A DNA stretch of 40,404 bases from NCBI GenBank assembly GCA_903835235.1, contig CAILMF010000042.1, positions 1-40,404 on the forward strand, read 5' to 3'. Made by a program: the position numbers and the translations under genes. This stretch comes from an uncultured Rhodospirillales bacterium (GTDB lineage Bacteria; Pseudomonadota; Alphaproteobacteria; Acetobacterales; Acetobacteraceae). The notes under the pieces are model-generated. The model ran no database searches, was not told where the DNA came from, and was given only the letters and a program-made list of their open reading frames with translations. This document shows positions 1 to 7,291 of the stretch, in pieces (position 1 is the first letter of the stretch; every line of letters begins with the position of its first letter).

Positions 1-1
1 C

Positions 2-2116
2 GCGGTGAACCTGACCGCGGCGACCGGCGCCAATGGCTGGACGGTGACCAATGCCGCCAGCCTCACCGGCACCACCCTGGTCGGTTCCACCAAGGCGGAT
101 ACGCTGATCGGCGGCGCCGGCAACGACACGCTGACCGGCGGTACCGGCAACGATACCTTCCAGGTCACCGCCGGCACGGATGTCGTGACCGACCTGGCCA
201 ACGGCAGCGGCGACGCCTTGCAAGTCTTGGCCGGGGCCACGGCCAATGCCACCCTGGTGGCTGCCTGGACCGCGACTGCGCTGACCAGCAACGCCGGCTC
301 CGTCATCATCACCGATGCCGGCTTCGCGGTGGACCTCAGCGCCGCCACCGGCGGCAATGGTTGGAACGTCTCCAATACCGGCAATGCCACGGCGGTATCG
401 CTGACCGGATCGGTAAACGCCGACACCCTGACCGGTGGCACCGGCGCCGACACGTTGATCGGCGGCGCCGGCAACGACACGTTGACCGGCGGGACGGGCA
501 TCGACAGCTTCCAGGTCACCGCCGGGACAGATGTCATCACCGACCTCGGCAACGGCGGCGCGGAAATCCTCGTCGTCGCAGCCAGCGCCACCGCCAACGC
601 CACGCTGGTCGCGGCCTGGACCGCGACCGCATCCACGAGCAACGCAGGCTCCGCCATCATCACCGATGCCGGCTTCGCGGTGGACCTGACCGCCGCCACC
701 GGGATCGGCGGCTGGAACGTCTCCAATGCCGGCAATGTCACAGCCGTGTCGCTGACCGGCTCGGTCAACGCCGACACGCTGACCGGCGGCAGCGGGGCCG
801 ATACGCTGCTTGGCGGTGCCGGCAACGACACGTTGACCGGTGGTGCCGGCCTCGACAGCTTCCAGGTCACTTCCGGCAGCGATGTCATCACCGACCTGGC
901 CCTGGGTGGCGCGGAAGTGCTGCAGGTTTCGGCCGGCGCCACCGCCAGCGCCACGCTGGGCGGTGCCTGGACCGCGACCGCTTCAACCAGCAACGCCGGC
1001 ACGGCAACCATCACCGCCGCCGGCTTCGCGGTGAACCTGACCGCCGCGGCCGGCGCCAATGGCTGGACGGTGACCAACGCCGCCAGCCTCACCGGCACCA
1101 TCCTGGTCGGCTCCACCAAGGCGGATACGCTGATCGGCGGTGCCGGCAACGACACGCTGACCGGCGGCGCCGGCATGGATGTCTTCCAGGTCACCGCCGG
1201 CACGGATGCCGTGACCGACCTGGCCAGCGGCGGCGCAGACGCCCTGCAGGTCTCGGCGGGTGCCACGGCCAACGCCACGCTGGTGGCTGCATGGACCGCG
1301 ACCGCGCTGACCAGCAACGCCGGCACGGCCAACATCACCGATGCCGGCTTCGCGGTGGACCTCAGCGCCGCCACCGGCCTGAACGGCTGGAAGGTCTCCA
1401 ATGCCGCCAGTGCCACCGGCGTCACGATCGTCGGTTCCGCGAGGGCCGACAGCATCACCGGCGGCTCCGGCAATGATCTCCTGACCGGCGGCGCCGGCGC
1501 CGACACCCTGATCGGTGGCAGCGGCAACGACACCTTCGTGTTCAACAACCAGTCGGACCTGACCGCCGCCGCCCACAGCATCGATGGCGGCATCGGCACC
1601 GACTTCATGAGGTGGAACTTCAATGCCACGGTGACCGACACGGCCTTTGCCGGCACCGCCAACATTGAACAGTTGAGCACCAATGGCGCCGGCCTCAGCA
1701 CCGTGGTGCTCGGCAGCAATGCCGTTGCCGGGTTTACCGGCGGGGCCATCAAGGTCGTCGCCACCGCCGGCTCGCTGGCGGTGGACGGCAGCGCCGTCGG
1801 TGGCGGCTACAACGCCATCGGCGGCGTCGGCAACGACACCTTCATCAGTGGGGCCGGCAATGACCGCTTCACCAGCGGCGGCGGCAATGATGTCTTCGTG
1901 CTGACCAATGGCGGCCAGGACATCATCGTCGGCTTCAACCCGGCCACCGGGGTGATGGACCTGTCGGGTTGGGCCGTACACAGCTACGCGGCGCTGACCC
2001 CCAGCATCCTCGCCGTTGGACCCAATACGGTCATCAGCCTGGATGCAACCCACCAGGTGACCCTGCTTGCCCTGGCGCCCGCCAGCCTGAGCGCCGCCGA
2101 CTTCATCTTCACCTGA
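2..2116 (+). CDS. RTX-type calcium-binding repeat protein, 3' end only
   Basis: The reading frame is already open at the first base, so this is the C-terminal part (about 704 residues visible) of a larger protein. The GTG at base 5 is not a start: the same Ala-Val-Asn-Leu-Thr run recurs inside a later repeat near base 1028. The protein is built from modules of about 108-117 residues, each with glycine/aspartate nonapeptides (for example GGAGNDTLTGG) followed by a Thr/Ala-rich segment ending in forms of ITDAGFAVDL. The RTX motifs match hemolysin-type Ca2+-binding beta-rolls, normally found in proteins exported by type I secretion. The final 190 residues leave the strict repeat but keep GGxGND motifs. 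No enzyme domain is visible here. Family confidence is high; adhesin, S-layer or enzyme role cannot be decided without the missing N-terminus. Confidence 0.85.
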   Translation, partial: AVNLTAATGANGWTVTNAASLTGTTLVGSTKADTLIGGAGNDTLTGGTGNDTFQVTAGTDVVTDLANGSGDALQVLAGATANATLVAAWTATALTSNAGSVIITDAGFAVDLSAATGGNGWNVSNTGNATAVSLTGSVNADTLTGGTGADTLIGGAGNDTLTGGTGIDSFQVTAGTDVITDLGNGGAEILVVAASATANATLVAAWTATASTSNAGSAIITDAGFAVDLTAATGIGGWNVSNAGNVTAVSLTGSVNADTLTGGSGADTLLGGAGNDTLTGGAGLDSFQVTSGSDVITDLALGGAEVLQVSAGATASATLGGAWTATASTSNAGTATITAAGFAVNLTAAAGANGWTVTNAASLTGTILVGSTKADTLIGGAGNDTLTGGAGMDVFQVTAGTDAVTDLASGGADALQVSAGATANATLVAAWTATALTSNAGTANITDAGFAVDLSAATGLNGWKVSNAASATGVTIVGSARADSITGGSGNDLLTGGAGADTLIGGSGNDTFVFNNQSDLTAAAHSIDGGIGTDFMRWNFNATVTDTAFAGTANIEQLSTNGAGLSTVVLGSNAVAGFTGGAIKVVATAGSLAVDGSAVGGGYNAIGGVGNDTFISGAGNDRFTSGGGNDVFVLTNGGQDIIVGFNPATGVMDLSGWAVHSYAALTPSILAVGPNTVISLDATHQVTLLALAPASLSAADFIFT

Positions 2117-2136
2117 CGTCGGGGCCTGGCGCATGT

Positions 2137-2158
2137 TCACCGCTGACCAAGGCGGTGA
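2137..2158 (+). terminator. weak hairpin after the RTX gene
   Basis: A 7-bp stem (TCACCGC at 2137-2143 with GCGGTGA at 2152-2158) and 8-nt loop begins 20 bases past the RTX stop codon. There is no run of T after it, so a role as an intrinsic terminator is only a suggestion. Confidence 0.3.
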
Positions 2159-2301
2159 TCATGCTGCAGCCGTCTTCGACGGATTGCCTAACGGCTTGCG
2201 GCCAGGCGCTGTGGCCGACCAGGCTCCATCCGGGGCCTGGCTGGCGGTTCAGCGCCGGTCAGGCCCGCGGTTCAAGCACGACCGCTCCGCGACGCCCTGG
2301 C

Positions 2302-2523
2302 TCAATGCGGCAACCCGTGGCGGGCGCGGAACTCGGCCGTGCAGAAGCGGCTGAGCGCACCCAGACCATCGGCGGTCTGCGCCAGGCCGATGCGCTCGGC
2401 CTCCTCCGCCGCGTGCTCCAGCACGTGCAGCAATGCGAACAGCGTTGCTTCCGGCGAGGCGATGGGACGGGCTCCAACCAGGGCGGAGAGGTCGGCGCGG
2501 GGGAAACGATTGGTTGCGGGCAT
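2302..2523 (-). CDS. small conserved-looking hypothetical protein, 73 aa
   Basis: I do not recognise this family. The chosen ATG (2523) has a GAAGGG ribosome-binding site about 8 nt upstream; longer frames starting further out look like non-coding extensions. The product begins MPATNRFPRADLS, is Ala/Glu/Leu-rich, and its middle (residues 28-60) should be largely helical (FALLHVLEHAAEEAERIG). There is no signal peptide or membrane segment, so it is probably a small cytoplasmic helical protein. It stands alone, convergent with the RTX gene, with about 315 bases of non-coding sequence upstream. Confidence 0.55.
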   Translation of the reverse strand: MPATNRFPRADLSALVGARPIASPEATLFALLHVLEHAAEEAERIGLAQTADGLGALSRFCTAEFRARHGLPH

Positions 2524-2660
2524 GACGACATCCCTTCGGTACCGGTCGCCGGCGCGGGGCGAAGGCCCCGTCTGCGGTCGTGCCAGGTACAGAGCAACGC
2601 CGGTGCCAGGAATTCCGCCATGCGCCGCCGCAAACTGCAAGGCGCCGCGCAAAATTAACC

Positions 2661-2701
2661 GTCACCGTCGCGCGTTGCGTTCACGCAATCGCGACAGTGA
2701 C
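2661..2701. repeat. imperfect 41-bp palindrome
   Basis: Three nested paired segments are visible: GTCAC/GTGAC outside, GTCGCG/CGCGAC in the middle, TTGCG/CGCAA inside, around a 4-base centre (TTCA). It lies about 140 bases upstream of the start of the 73-aa gene. It could be an operator, a folded leader or a dispersed repeat; only one copy was noticed here. Confidence 0.5.
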
Positions 2702-2761
2702 AGCGCAGGCTGCGTACACCCGAACGCAGGCTACGGCATGTAATTCGTTGAATTCACAGTA

Positions 2762-2797
2762 AATATGCGTTCAGAAGCTTCCCTCTGAACGCATATT
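2762..2797 (-). terminator. 14-bp perfect hairpin downstream of CDGSH gene; shared repeat
   Basis: Arms 2762-2775 and 2784-2797 are perfectly complementary with an 8-nt loop. On the minus strand it starts about 40 nt past the CDGSH stop codon, as an intrinsic terminator would, though the T tract is poor. Part of the element (ACAATA, GCGTTCAGAGGG on the minus strand) recurs at 11265-11296 behind another minus-strand operon. Confidence 0.55.
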
Positions 2798-2838
2798 GTT
2801 CTGGCGTCCGCGGCGACTGCCTGGACGCGGGTCGTGCT

Positions 2839-3084
2839 CTACGCCAGCGCCTTGTGGCTGCCGTCGCACAGCGGCGCCTTGCCGCTGGCCTTGCAGGCGC
2901 AGAACCGCACGGTCTTGGTTTCCTCGGCGGTCCAGGCCATGGGGCTGAAGGCGCCGCCCTTGTGCTTGCCGTCGCAGAAGGGCTGCTTTTCGGACTTGCC
3001 GCAGGCGCACCAATAGTAGGTCTTGCCGGCCTCAACCTCGACCGGGATCGAGGCCTTGCCGGCCACCACGGGTTGTTCGCTCAT
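2839..3084 (-). CDS. CDGSH iron-sulfur domain protein (tandem CDGSH)
   Basis: This 81-residue protein contains two CDGSH-type motifs: CACGKSEKQPFCDGKH (about residues 26-41) and CACKASGKAPLCDGSH (about 62-77). Each supplies the three Cys and one His that hold a [2Fe-2S] cluster in mitoNEET-type proteins. Two motifs in a short chain match the bacterial type-3 (CISD3/MiNT-like) class. There is no membrane anchor, so it should be cytoplasmic. The start follows GGGAGAG at 8 nt, which overlaps the end of the upstream lyase gene (12-nt gap), so the two are very probably cotranscribed. A redox or Fe-S transfer role is known for the family; a specific partner is not. Confidence 0.92.
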   Translation of the reverse strand: MSEQPVVAGKASIPVEVEAGKTYYWCACGKSEKQPFCDGKHKGGAFSPMAWTAEETKTVRFCACKASGKAPLCDGSHKALA

Positions 3085-3096
3085 CGTTTGCTCTCC

Positions 3097-4035
3097 CTAG
3101 CCGCGCTGCGGCATCGCTTCGGGAACGATAGTCGCGATCAGCGAACTGTCCAGCGCCTCGTAGGCCGCCAGGTTGATGGTGGCGTAGAGCTCCGCCCGGG
3201 TCTGCATGTTGTCCACCTGCTTGTGGGTGCCGCCATCGGTGGCGATGGAGTTGTAAAGCTTCTCCATCGCCTTGTTGGCCACGCGGGCGGAGGAGACCGG
3301 CCAGATCACCATCTGGTAGCCCATCTCCTGGAACTCCTCGGCGGTGTAGAACGGCGTGCGGCCGAACTCCGTCATGTTCGCCAGCAGTTTTACGTCCGGG
3401 TAGCCCTCGGCGCGGATGCGGCGGGCGAACTCCACGAAGAACTCGCGGCTGTTCAGCGCCTCCGGGAAGATCGCGTCGGCGCCGGCTTCCAGATACAGCT
3501 TGGCGCGGGCCAGGGCGCCGTCCATGCCTTCGCTGGCCGCGGCATCGGTGCGGGCGATGATGTAGAGGTGCCGGCGGGCCTTGCGGGCGGCGGCCACCTT
3601 GGCGGCCATGTCGTGCGCGTCGGCGATCTTCTTGTCGTTCAGGTGGCCGCACTTCTTCGGCAGCAGCTGGTCTTCCAGATGCACGGCGGCGGCGCCGGCA
3701 TCCTCAAACGTCCGCACCATGTGCATGACGTTCAGCGCCTCGCCATAGCCGGTATCGCCATCCACCAGCAGCGGCAGGCCGGAAGCGCGGGTAATCTGGC
3801 GGATGTGGAAGGCCACCTCCTCCACCGTGATCATGCCGAGGTCGGGGATGCCCATGCTCAGCGTCATCGCCGCGCCGGAAAGATACAGCGCCTGGAAGCC
3901 GGCCTTCTTCGCCAGCAGGCTGGCCATGCCGTTCTGCGCGCCGGGCATCTGCAAAATCCCGGGGTTTTCCAGCAGGGCGCGGAAGCGGTGGCCGGCCGGG
4001 GCTTCGGGGACGTCTTCGCCGATCAGGTAAGGCAT
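3097..4035 (-). CDS. prpB: isocitrate lyase/PEP mutase superfamily, methylisocitrate-lyase-like
   Basis: The 312-residue protein has the superfamily metal-binding stretch VDGDTGYGE, the acidic HLEDQ segment and the lyase loop KKCGH with Cys129. That cysteine loop distinguishes true C-C lyases (isocitrate, methylisocitrate, dimethylmalate lyase) from PEP mutase and oxaloacetate hydrolase. Length and sequence are closest to 2-methylisocitrate lyase, which splits 2-methylisocitrate into pyruvate and succinate in propionate breakdown. No prpC or prpD is present, so a related substrate such as 2,3-dimethylmalate remains possible. The ATG follows an AAGAAGGAA site at suitable spacing. It is first in a two-gene unit with the CDGSH protein. 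The gene symbol denotes family resemblance rather than proven substrate. Confidence 0.8.
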   Translation of the reverse strand: MPYLIGEDVPEAPAGHRFRALLENPGILQMPGAQNGMASLLAKKAGFQALYLSGAAMTLSMGIPDLGMITVEEVAFHIRQITRASGLPLLVDGDTGYGEALNVMHMVRTFEDAGAAAVHLEDQLLPKKCGHLNDKKIADAHDMAAKVAAARKARRHLYIIARTDAAASEGMDGALARAKLYLEAGADAIFPEALNSREFFVEFARRIRAEGYPDVKLLANMTEFGRTPFYTAEEFQEMGYQMVIWPVSSARVANKAMEKLYNSIATDGGTHKQVDNMQTRAELYATINLAAYEALDSSLIATIVPEAMPQRG

Positions 4036-4125
4036 GGGGTGGTTCCTTCTTGGTGCGCGTTTGGACGCCGGGGCGGCGCGGCTGTCAATTCCGAAGCTGG
4101 GATGTCAGCGATAGCCAATCCATGC

Positions 4126-4156
4126 GTCATGGCCGGGCTTGACCCGGCCACCCACG
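4126..4156. repeat. dispersed GGCCGGG-CTTGA-CCCGGCC hairpin repeat
   Basis: Arms TGGCCGGG (4130-4137) and CCCGGCCA (4143-4150) flank a CTTGA loop. I recognise the CGTCATGGCCGGGCTTG form as a frequent intergenic palindrome of alphaproteobacterial genomes. It lies just beyond the 3' end of the transporter gene at 4171 and may also end its transcript. A compensated variant occurs at 23230-23262. Confidence 0.6.
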
Positions 4157-4170
4157 GCCAAGCTGGCCAA

Positions 4171-5493
4171 TCAGAAGAACACCCAGGTCACCAGCGCCAG
4201 CCCCGGCAGCATCAGCACCGCCGCCCAGCCGAGGTAGCCCAGGAACCCCGGCATATGTACCCCCCGGTGGCTGGCGATGCTGCGCACCATGAAGTTCGGC
4301 GCATTGCCTATGTATGTCAGCGCACCGAAGAACACCGCGCCGCAGGAAATCGCCAGCAAGGTCTGCGCCCGCTCCCCCACCATGACAGCGGGGTCGCCGC
4401 CGGCCAACTCGAAGAACACCAGGTAGGTCGGCGCATTGTCCAGGAAGGCCGAAAGCACGCCGGTCAGCCAGAAATACGCCGCCGGCACCGGCTGCCCGCC
4501 ATCGGCATTGGCCAGCTTCACCACCGCGGCCAGCGCGCCATTCTCCCCGGCATGCAGCATCGCCACCACCGGCGCCATGGTGCAGAAAATTGCCGCGAAC
4601 AGCTTGGCCACTTCGGCGAACGGCGCCCAGCTGAACATGTTCTGCCGATGCGCGTGGTTCGACGTGATCCGCAGCGACACCGCGCCGATCCCCGCCAGCA
4701 GCAGCATCCCCACCAGCCGCTCGGCGCCGATATGCTGGCCCAGCAGCGCCAGTTCCCCCGGCTGCCAGACGCCTTGCAGCAGCACCACCGCCACCACCCC
4801 GCCCAGCAGCGCCACATTACCCCAGCCCTGCACCCGCAGCTTCACCGCCGGCGGCGCCACCGCCCCCTGCTTGCGCGCCAGATGCCGGTCCAACCCGTAG
4901 AACACCGCCAGCAGAAGCCCCGCCAGCAGCGCCATCGGCGCCAGCAGGTGCAGCGTCGGCCAGAAGAACGGCACCCCCCGCAGGAAGCCCAGGAACAGCG
5001 GCGGGTCGCCCAGCGGCGACAGCGAGCCGCCGACATTGCCCACCAGCAGAATGAAGAACACCGCCAGGTGGACCTTCTGCTCCCGATGCGCATTGGCCCG
5101 GAGCAGCGGGTGGATCAGCACCATGGCCGCGCCGGTGGTGCCCATCACGCTGGCCAGCACGGTGCCGATGCCCAGCAGCAGCGTATTCCCCGCCGGAGTC
5201 CCCCACGGTCCGCCCTGCACCACCACGCCGCCGCCCACGGTGAACAGCGCGAAGATCAGCGCCAGGAACGGCAGGTATTCATGCAGCGCCGCATGCGCCA
5301 CCAGCCCCGCTGCCTCCCCCAGGCCGAACCCCGCCGCCCAGGGCAGCAGCAGCGCCAGGCCCCAGCCGGCGGCGATCTTGCCCATGTGGTGGTGCCAGAC
5401 CCGCTCCATCAGCAAGGGGCCAAGCGCAATGCTCAGCAGCAGGCCGGCGAAGGGCAGGCCCCACAGCAGGGAAAGGTTCGGCGGTTCATGCAT
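4171..5493 (-). CDS. sodium/proton antiporter of the NhaD/ArsB (ion transporter) superfamily
   Basis: A 440-residue, strongly hydrophobic protein with roughly 11-12 likely membrane segments. The motif DNAPTYLVF (from Asp352), a broken membrane helix, is typical of the NhaD/ArsB/citrate-transporter group and carries the ion-binding Asp-Asn. NhaD-type members exchange Na+ or Li+ for protons across the inner membrane; some annotation schemes call the same proteins citrate transporters. I use the ATG at 5493 (MHEPPNLSLLWGLPF), which begins just before the first membrane helix; the 31 residues open upstream are Arg-rich and cross the intergenic palindrome. It is transcribed away from the cox-type operon, sharing a 111-bp intergenic region with it. 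Confidence 0.82.
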   Translation of the reverse strand: MHEPPNLSLLWGLPFAGLLLSIALGPLLMERVWHHHMGKIAAGWGLALLLPWAAGFGLGEAAGLVAHAALHEYLPFLALIFALFTVGGGVVVQGGPWGTPAGNTLLLGIGTVLASVMGTTGAAMVLIHPLLRANAHREQKVHLAVFFILLVGNVGGSLSPLGDPPLFLGFLRGVPFFWPTLHLLAPMALLAGLLLAVFYGLDRHLARKQGAVAPPAVKLRVQGWGNVALLGGVVAVVLLQGVWQPGELALLGQHIGAERLVGMLLLAGIGAVSLRITSNHAHRQNMFSWAPFAEVAKLFAAIFCTMAPVVAMLHAGENGALAAVVKLANADGGQPVPAAYFWLTGVLSAFLDNAPTYLVFFELAGGDPAVMVGERAQTLLAISCGAVFFGALTYIGNAPNFMVRSIASHRGVHMPGFLGYLGWAAVLMLPGLALVTWVFF

Positions 5494-5500
5494 GCCCGCC

Positions 5501-5554
5501 AGGGAACCCCGGCCTGCAGCGCAAGGCAACCATGAACGGCGCCGGGGTTTCCCT
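5501..5554. promoter_or_regulatory. long inverted repeat between antiporter and coxG starts
   Basis: AGGGAACCCCGGC (5501-5513) is the reverse complement of GCCGGGGTTTCCCT (5541-5554) apart from one extra base; 27 nt separate the arms. It sits between two divergent start codons (5493 and 5605), so it could be an operator shared by both genes or a leader hairpin. No promoter hexamers could be assigned with confidence. Confidence 0.45.
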
Positions 5555-5604
5555 CCCCTGCCTCGCCGCCTATGTTCCGCGGCCAAACTCGGGAGTCCGT
5601 GCTG

Positions 5605-6237
5605 ATGGAAATGACCGGCGAGCGCCGCATCCCCGCCTCACGCCAGGCGGTGTGGGAAGCCCTGAACGACCCGGAGGCCCTGAAGCTGGCCATCCCCGGC
5701 TGCGAATCCGTCACCCGCACCGCGCCGGACGCCTTCGAAGCCAAGGTCGCCATCAAGCTCGGCCCGATGGCGGCCAAGTTCAGCGGCAAGGTGAAGCTGG
5801 AAAACCTCAACCCGCCGGCCAGCTACACCATTTCAGGTGAAGGCTCGGGCGGCGCCATGGGCTTCGCCAAGGGCGGCGCCGACGTGGCGCTGGAGGAAGT
5901 CGGCCCGGCCGAGACACTCCTAAAATACAACGTCAAGGCGCAGGTCGGCGGCAAGATCGCCCAGCTCGGCGCCCGGCTGATCGACAGCACCGCCAAGCAG
6001 ATGGCCGACCAGTTCTTCGATAAATTCGCCGCCAACCTGACGCCCGCACCCGTCGCCGCGCCGGTGGTGGCGGAAGCCGCCATGGCCCCGCCCGCCGCGG
6101 CCCCGGTGCCGACCCCGGTTGGCCAGCCGGTCTCCATGTTCAGCATCCTCGCGGCGATCGAGCCCCTGGGCATCCCGCTCATCGCCTGGGCCGGCATGGG
6201 CATTGTCGCGGCGATGGCAGCGCTGATGTTCCTGTGA
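5605..6237 (+). CDS. coxG: CoxG-like SRPBCC protein with C-terminal membrane anchor
   Basis: The 210-residue product starts MEMTGERRIPASRQAVW and continues through ALNDPEALKLAIPGCESV, the signature N-terminus of carbon monoxide dehydrogenase subunit G. Residues 1-145 form the SRPBCC/START-like lipid-binding fold, 150-185 are a Pro/Ala/Val linker, and about 186-208 form a single membrane helix at the extreme C-terminus. Known CoxG proteins bring CO dehydrogenase to the membrane and handle the quinone electron acceptor. The ATG at 5605 fits family starts; an upstream frame to 5572 is open but unlike the family. First gene of a seven-gene operon; its stop overlaps the start of coxD by 4 nt (GTGA). 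Confidence 0.88.
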   Translation: MEMTGERRIPASRQAVWEALNDPEALKLAIPGCESVTRTAPDAFEAKVAIKLGPMAAKFSGKVKLENLNPPASYTISGEGSGGAMGFAKGGADVALEEVGPAETLLKYNVKAQVGGKIAQLGARLIDSTAKQMADQFFDKFAANLTPAPVAAPVVAEAAMAPPAAAPVPTPVGQPVSMFSILAAIEPLGIPLIAWAGMGIVAAMAALMFL

Positions 6238-7124
6238 CCCTGCCCGCAACCGTAGAAGCCACGCGCCAGCTGCTGGCCGATGGCGGCTATGTCGCCGACA
6301 AGGCGCTGGCCACCACGGTCCACCTGGCGCTGAAGATGGGCCGCCCCCTGTTCCTCGAAGGGGAACCCGGCACCGGCAAGACCGAGATCGCCAAGGTACT
6401 CGCAAAAGAGCTGCCGCGCCGCCTGGTGCGGCTGCAATGCTATGACGGCCTGGACCTTTCGGCTGCGGCCTATGAGTGGAACCATGCCCGCCAGTTGATG
6501 AGCATCCGCCTGGCCGAAGCCAGCGGCCAGGCGCAGGACCGCGCCGCGGTGGAGGCCGGCATCTACGACCGCCGCTTCCTGCAGGAACGCCCGCTGCTGC
6601 AGGCCCTGACCGGCGAACCGGCGGTGCTGCTGATCGACGAGCTGGACCGCGCCGACGAGCCCTTCGAGGCTTTTCTGTTAGAAATCCTCGCGGACTACCA
6701 GATCACGGTCCCGGAACTCGGCACCATCAAGGCCGCGACGCCGCCCGTCGTCATCATCACGTCCAACCGCACGCGGGAGGTGCACGACGCCATCCGCCGC
6801 CGCTGCCTGTACCACTGGGTGGACTACCCCGACGCCGCCCGCGAACGCGCCATCCTGAAGCTGCGCGCCCCGCAGGTGCCGGAACACCTCTCCGCACAGG
6901 TGGTCGCCTTCGTGCAGAAGCTGCGCGCCGGCGACTACTTCAAGCTTCCAGGCGTGGCCGAGACCATCGACTGGGCCGCCGCCCTGGCCGCGCTGGACGC
7001 GCACGAGTTGGAGCCGGCGATGGTGGATGAAACGCTGGGCGTACTATTAAAATATCAGGACGACATCGCCAAGCTGAAGGGCGAAGCCGCCGCCAAGCTG
7101 GTGGCGGAAGCGAAGACGGTGTGA
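6234..7124 (+). CDS. coxD: CoxD, MoxR-family AAA+ ATPase
   Basis: A 296-residue AAA+ ATPase with Walker A GEPGTGKT (residues 43-50), Walker B LLIDELDR (Asp135-Glu136) and a sensor stretch VIITSNRTREVHD. MoxR ATPases pair with VWA-domain proteins as metal-centre chaperones; in the cox system CoxD and CoxE are required for assembling the copper-sulfur-molybdenum site of CO dehydrogenase. The GTG start overlaps the coxG stop by 4 nt. The product is cytoplasmic, with no membrane segment. The downstream VWA protein coxE, separated only by a tiny overlapping gene, supports this assignment. Confidence 0.9.
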   Translation: MTLPATVEATRQLLADGGYVADKALATTVHLALKMGRPLFLEGEPGTGKTEIAKVLAKELPRRLVRLQCYDGLDLSAAAYEWNHARQLMSIRLAEASGQAQDRAAVEAGIYDRRFLQERPLLQALTGEPAVLLIDELDRADEPFEAFLLEILADYQITVPELGTIKAATPPVVIITSNRTREVHDAIRRRCLYHWVDYPDAARERAILKLRAPQVPEHLSAQVVAFVQKLRAGDYFKLPGVAETIDWAAALAALDAHELEPAMVDETLGVLLKYQDDIAKLKGEAAAKLVAEAKTV

Positions 7125-7291
7125 ACCCGTCCTTGATCAGGGCCGTCGCCTCAGGGCTGGGTGCCATCATCGGCATGACGCTGGTGACGCTCACCCTCGG
7201 GGCTGAGAGCGCCATTCAATGGAAGATCGCCGGCGCGGTGATTGGCGCCTTGGCCTTTTCGGCACCGTTCCGCGGCAACAAGCCGCGGTGA
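7121..7291 (+). CDS. 56-aa two-helix small membrane protein between coxD and coxE
   Basis: This gene is easily missed because of its length and GTG start. It begins MNPSLIRAVASGLGAIIG and ends AFSAPFRGNKPR, with two hydrophobic glycine-rich segments (about residues 8-27 and 33-48) that look like a membrane hairpin. It is locked into the operon: its GTG overlaps the coxD stop and its TGA overlaps the coxE GTG, each by exactly 4 nt, matching all other junctions. That placement argues strongly for translation. I know of no named cox gene of this size. It may anchor or regulate the CoxD/CoxE pair at the membrane (inference). Confidence 0.72.
   Translation: MNPSLIRAVASGLGAIIGMTLVTLTLGAESAIQWKIAGAVIGALAFSAPFRGNKPR

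Larger units (their letters stand above)
2524..2838. other. 315-bp non-coding stretch with two palindromes
   Basis: No convincing gene is seen. The stretch holds an imperfect 41-bp palindrome (2661-2701), two direct copies of CGCAGGCT (2704 and 2725), and a perfect 14-bp-arm hairpin (2762-2797). Base composition is less GC-rich than the surrounding genes. It contains the upstream region of the 73-aa gene and the 3' region of the CDGSH gene. Confidence 0.6.

Noticed and set aside
3097-4035. Propionate (methylcitrate cycle) operon
   Set aside because: Only the lyase is present; no methylcitrate synthase, dehydratase or PrpR-type regulator lies in the window.
2854-5535. 893-residue plus-strand open frame
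   Set aside because: It runs antisense to the CDGSH, lyase and transporter genes, is His/Arg/Gly-rich without domain logic, and arises from high GC third-position bias.
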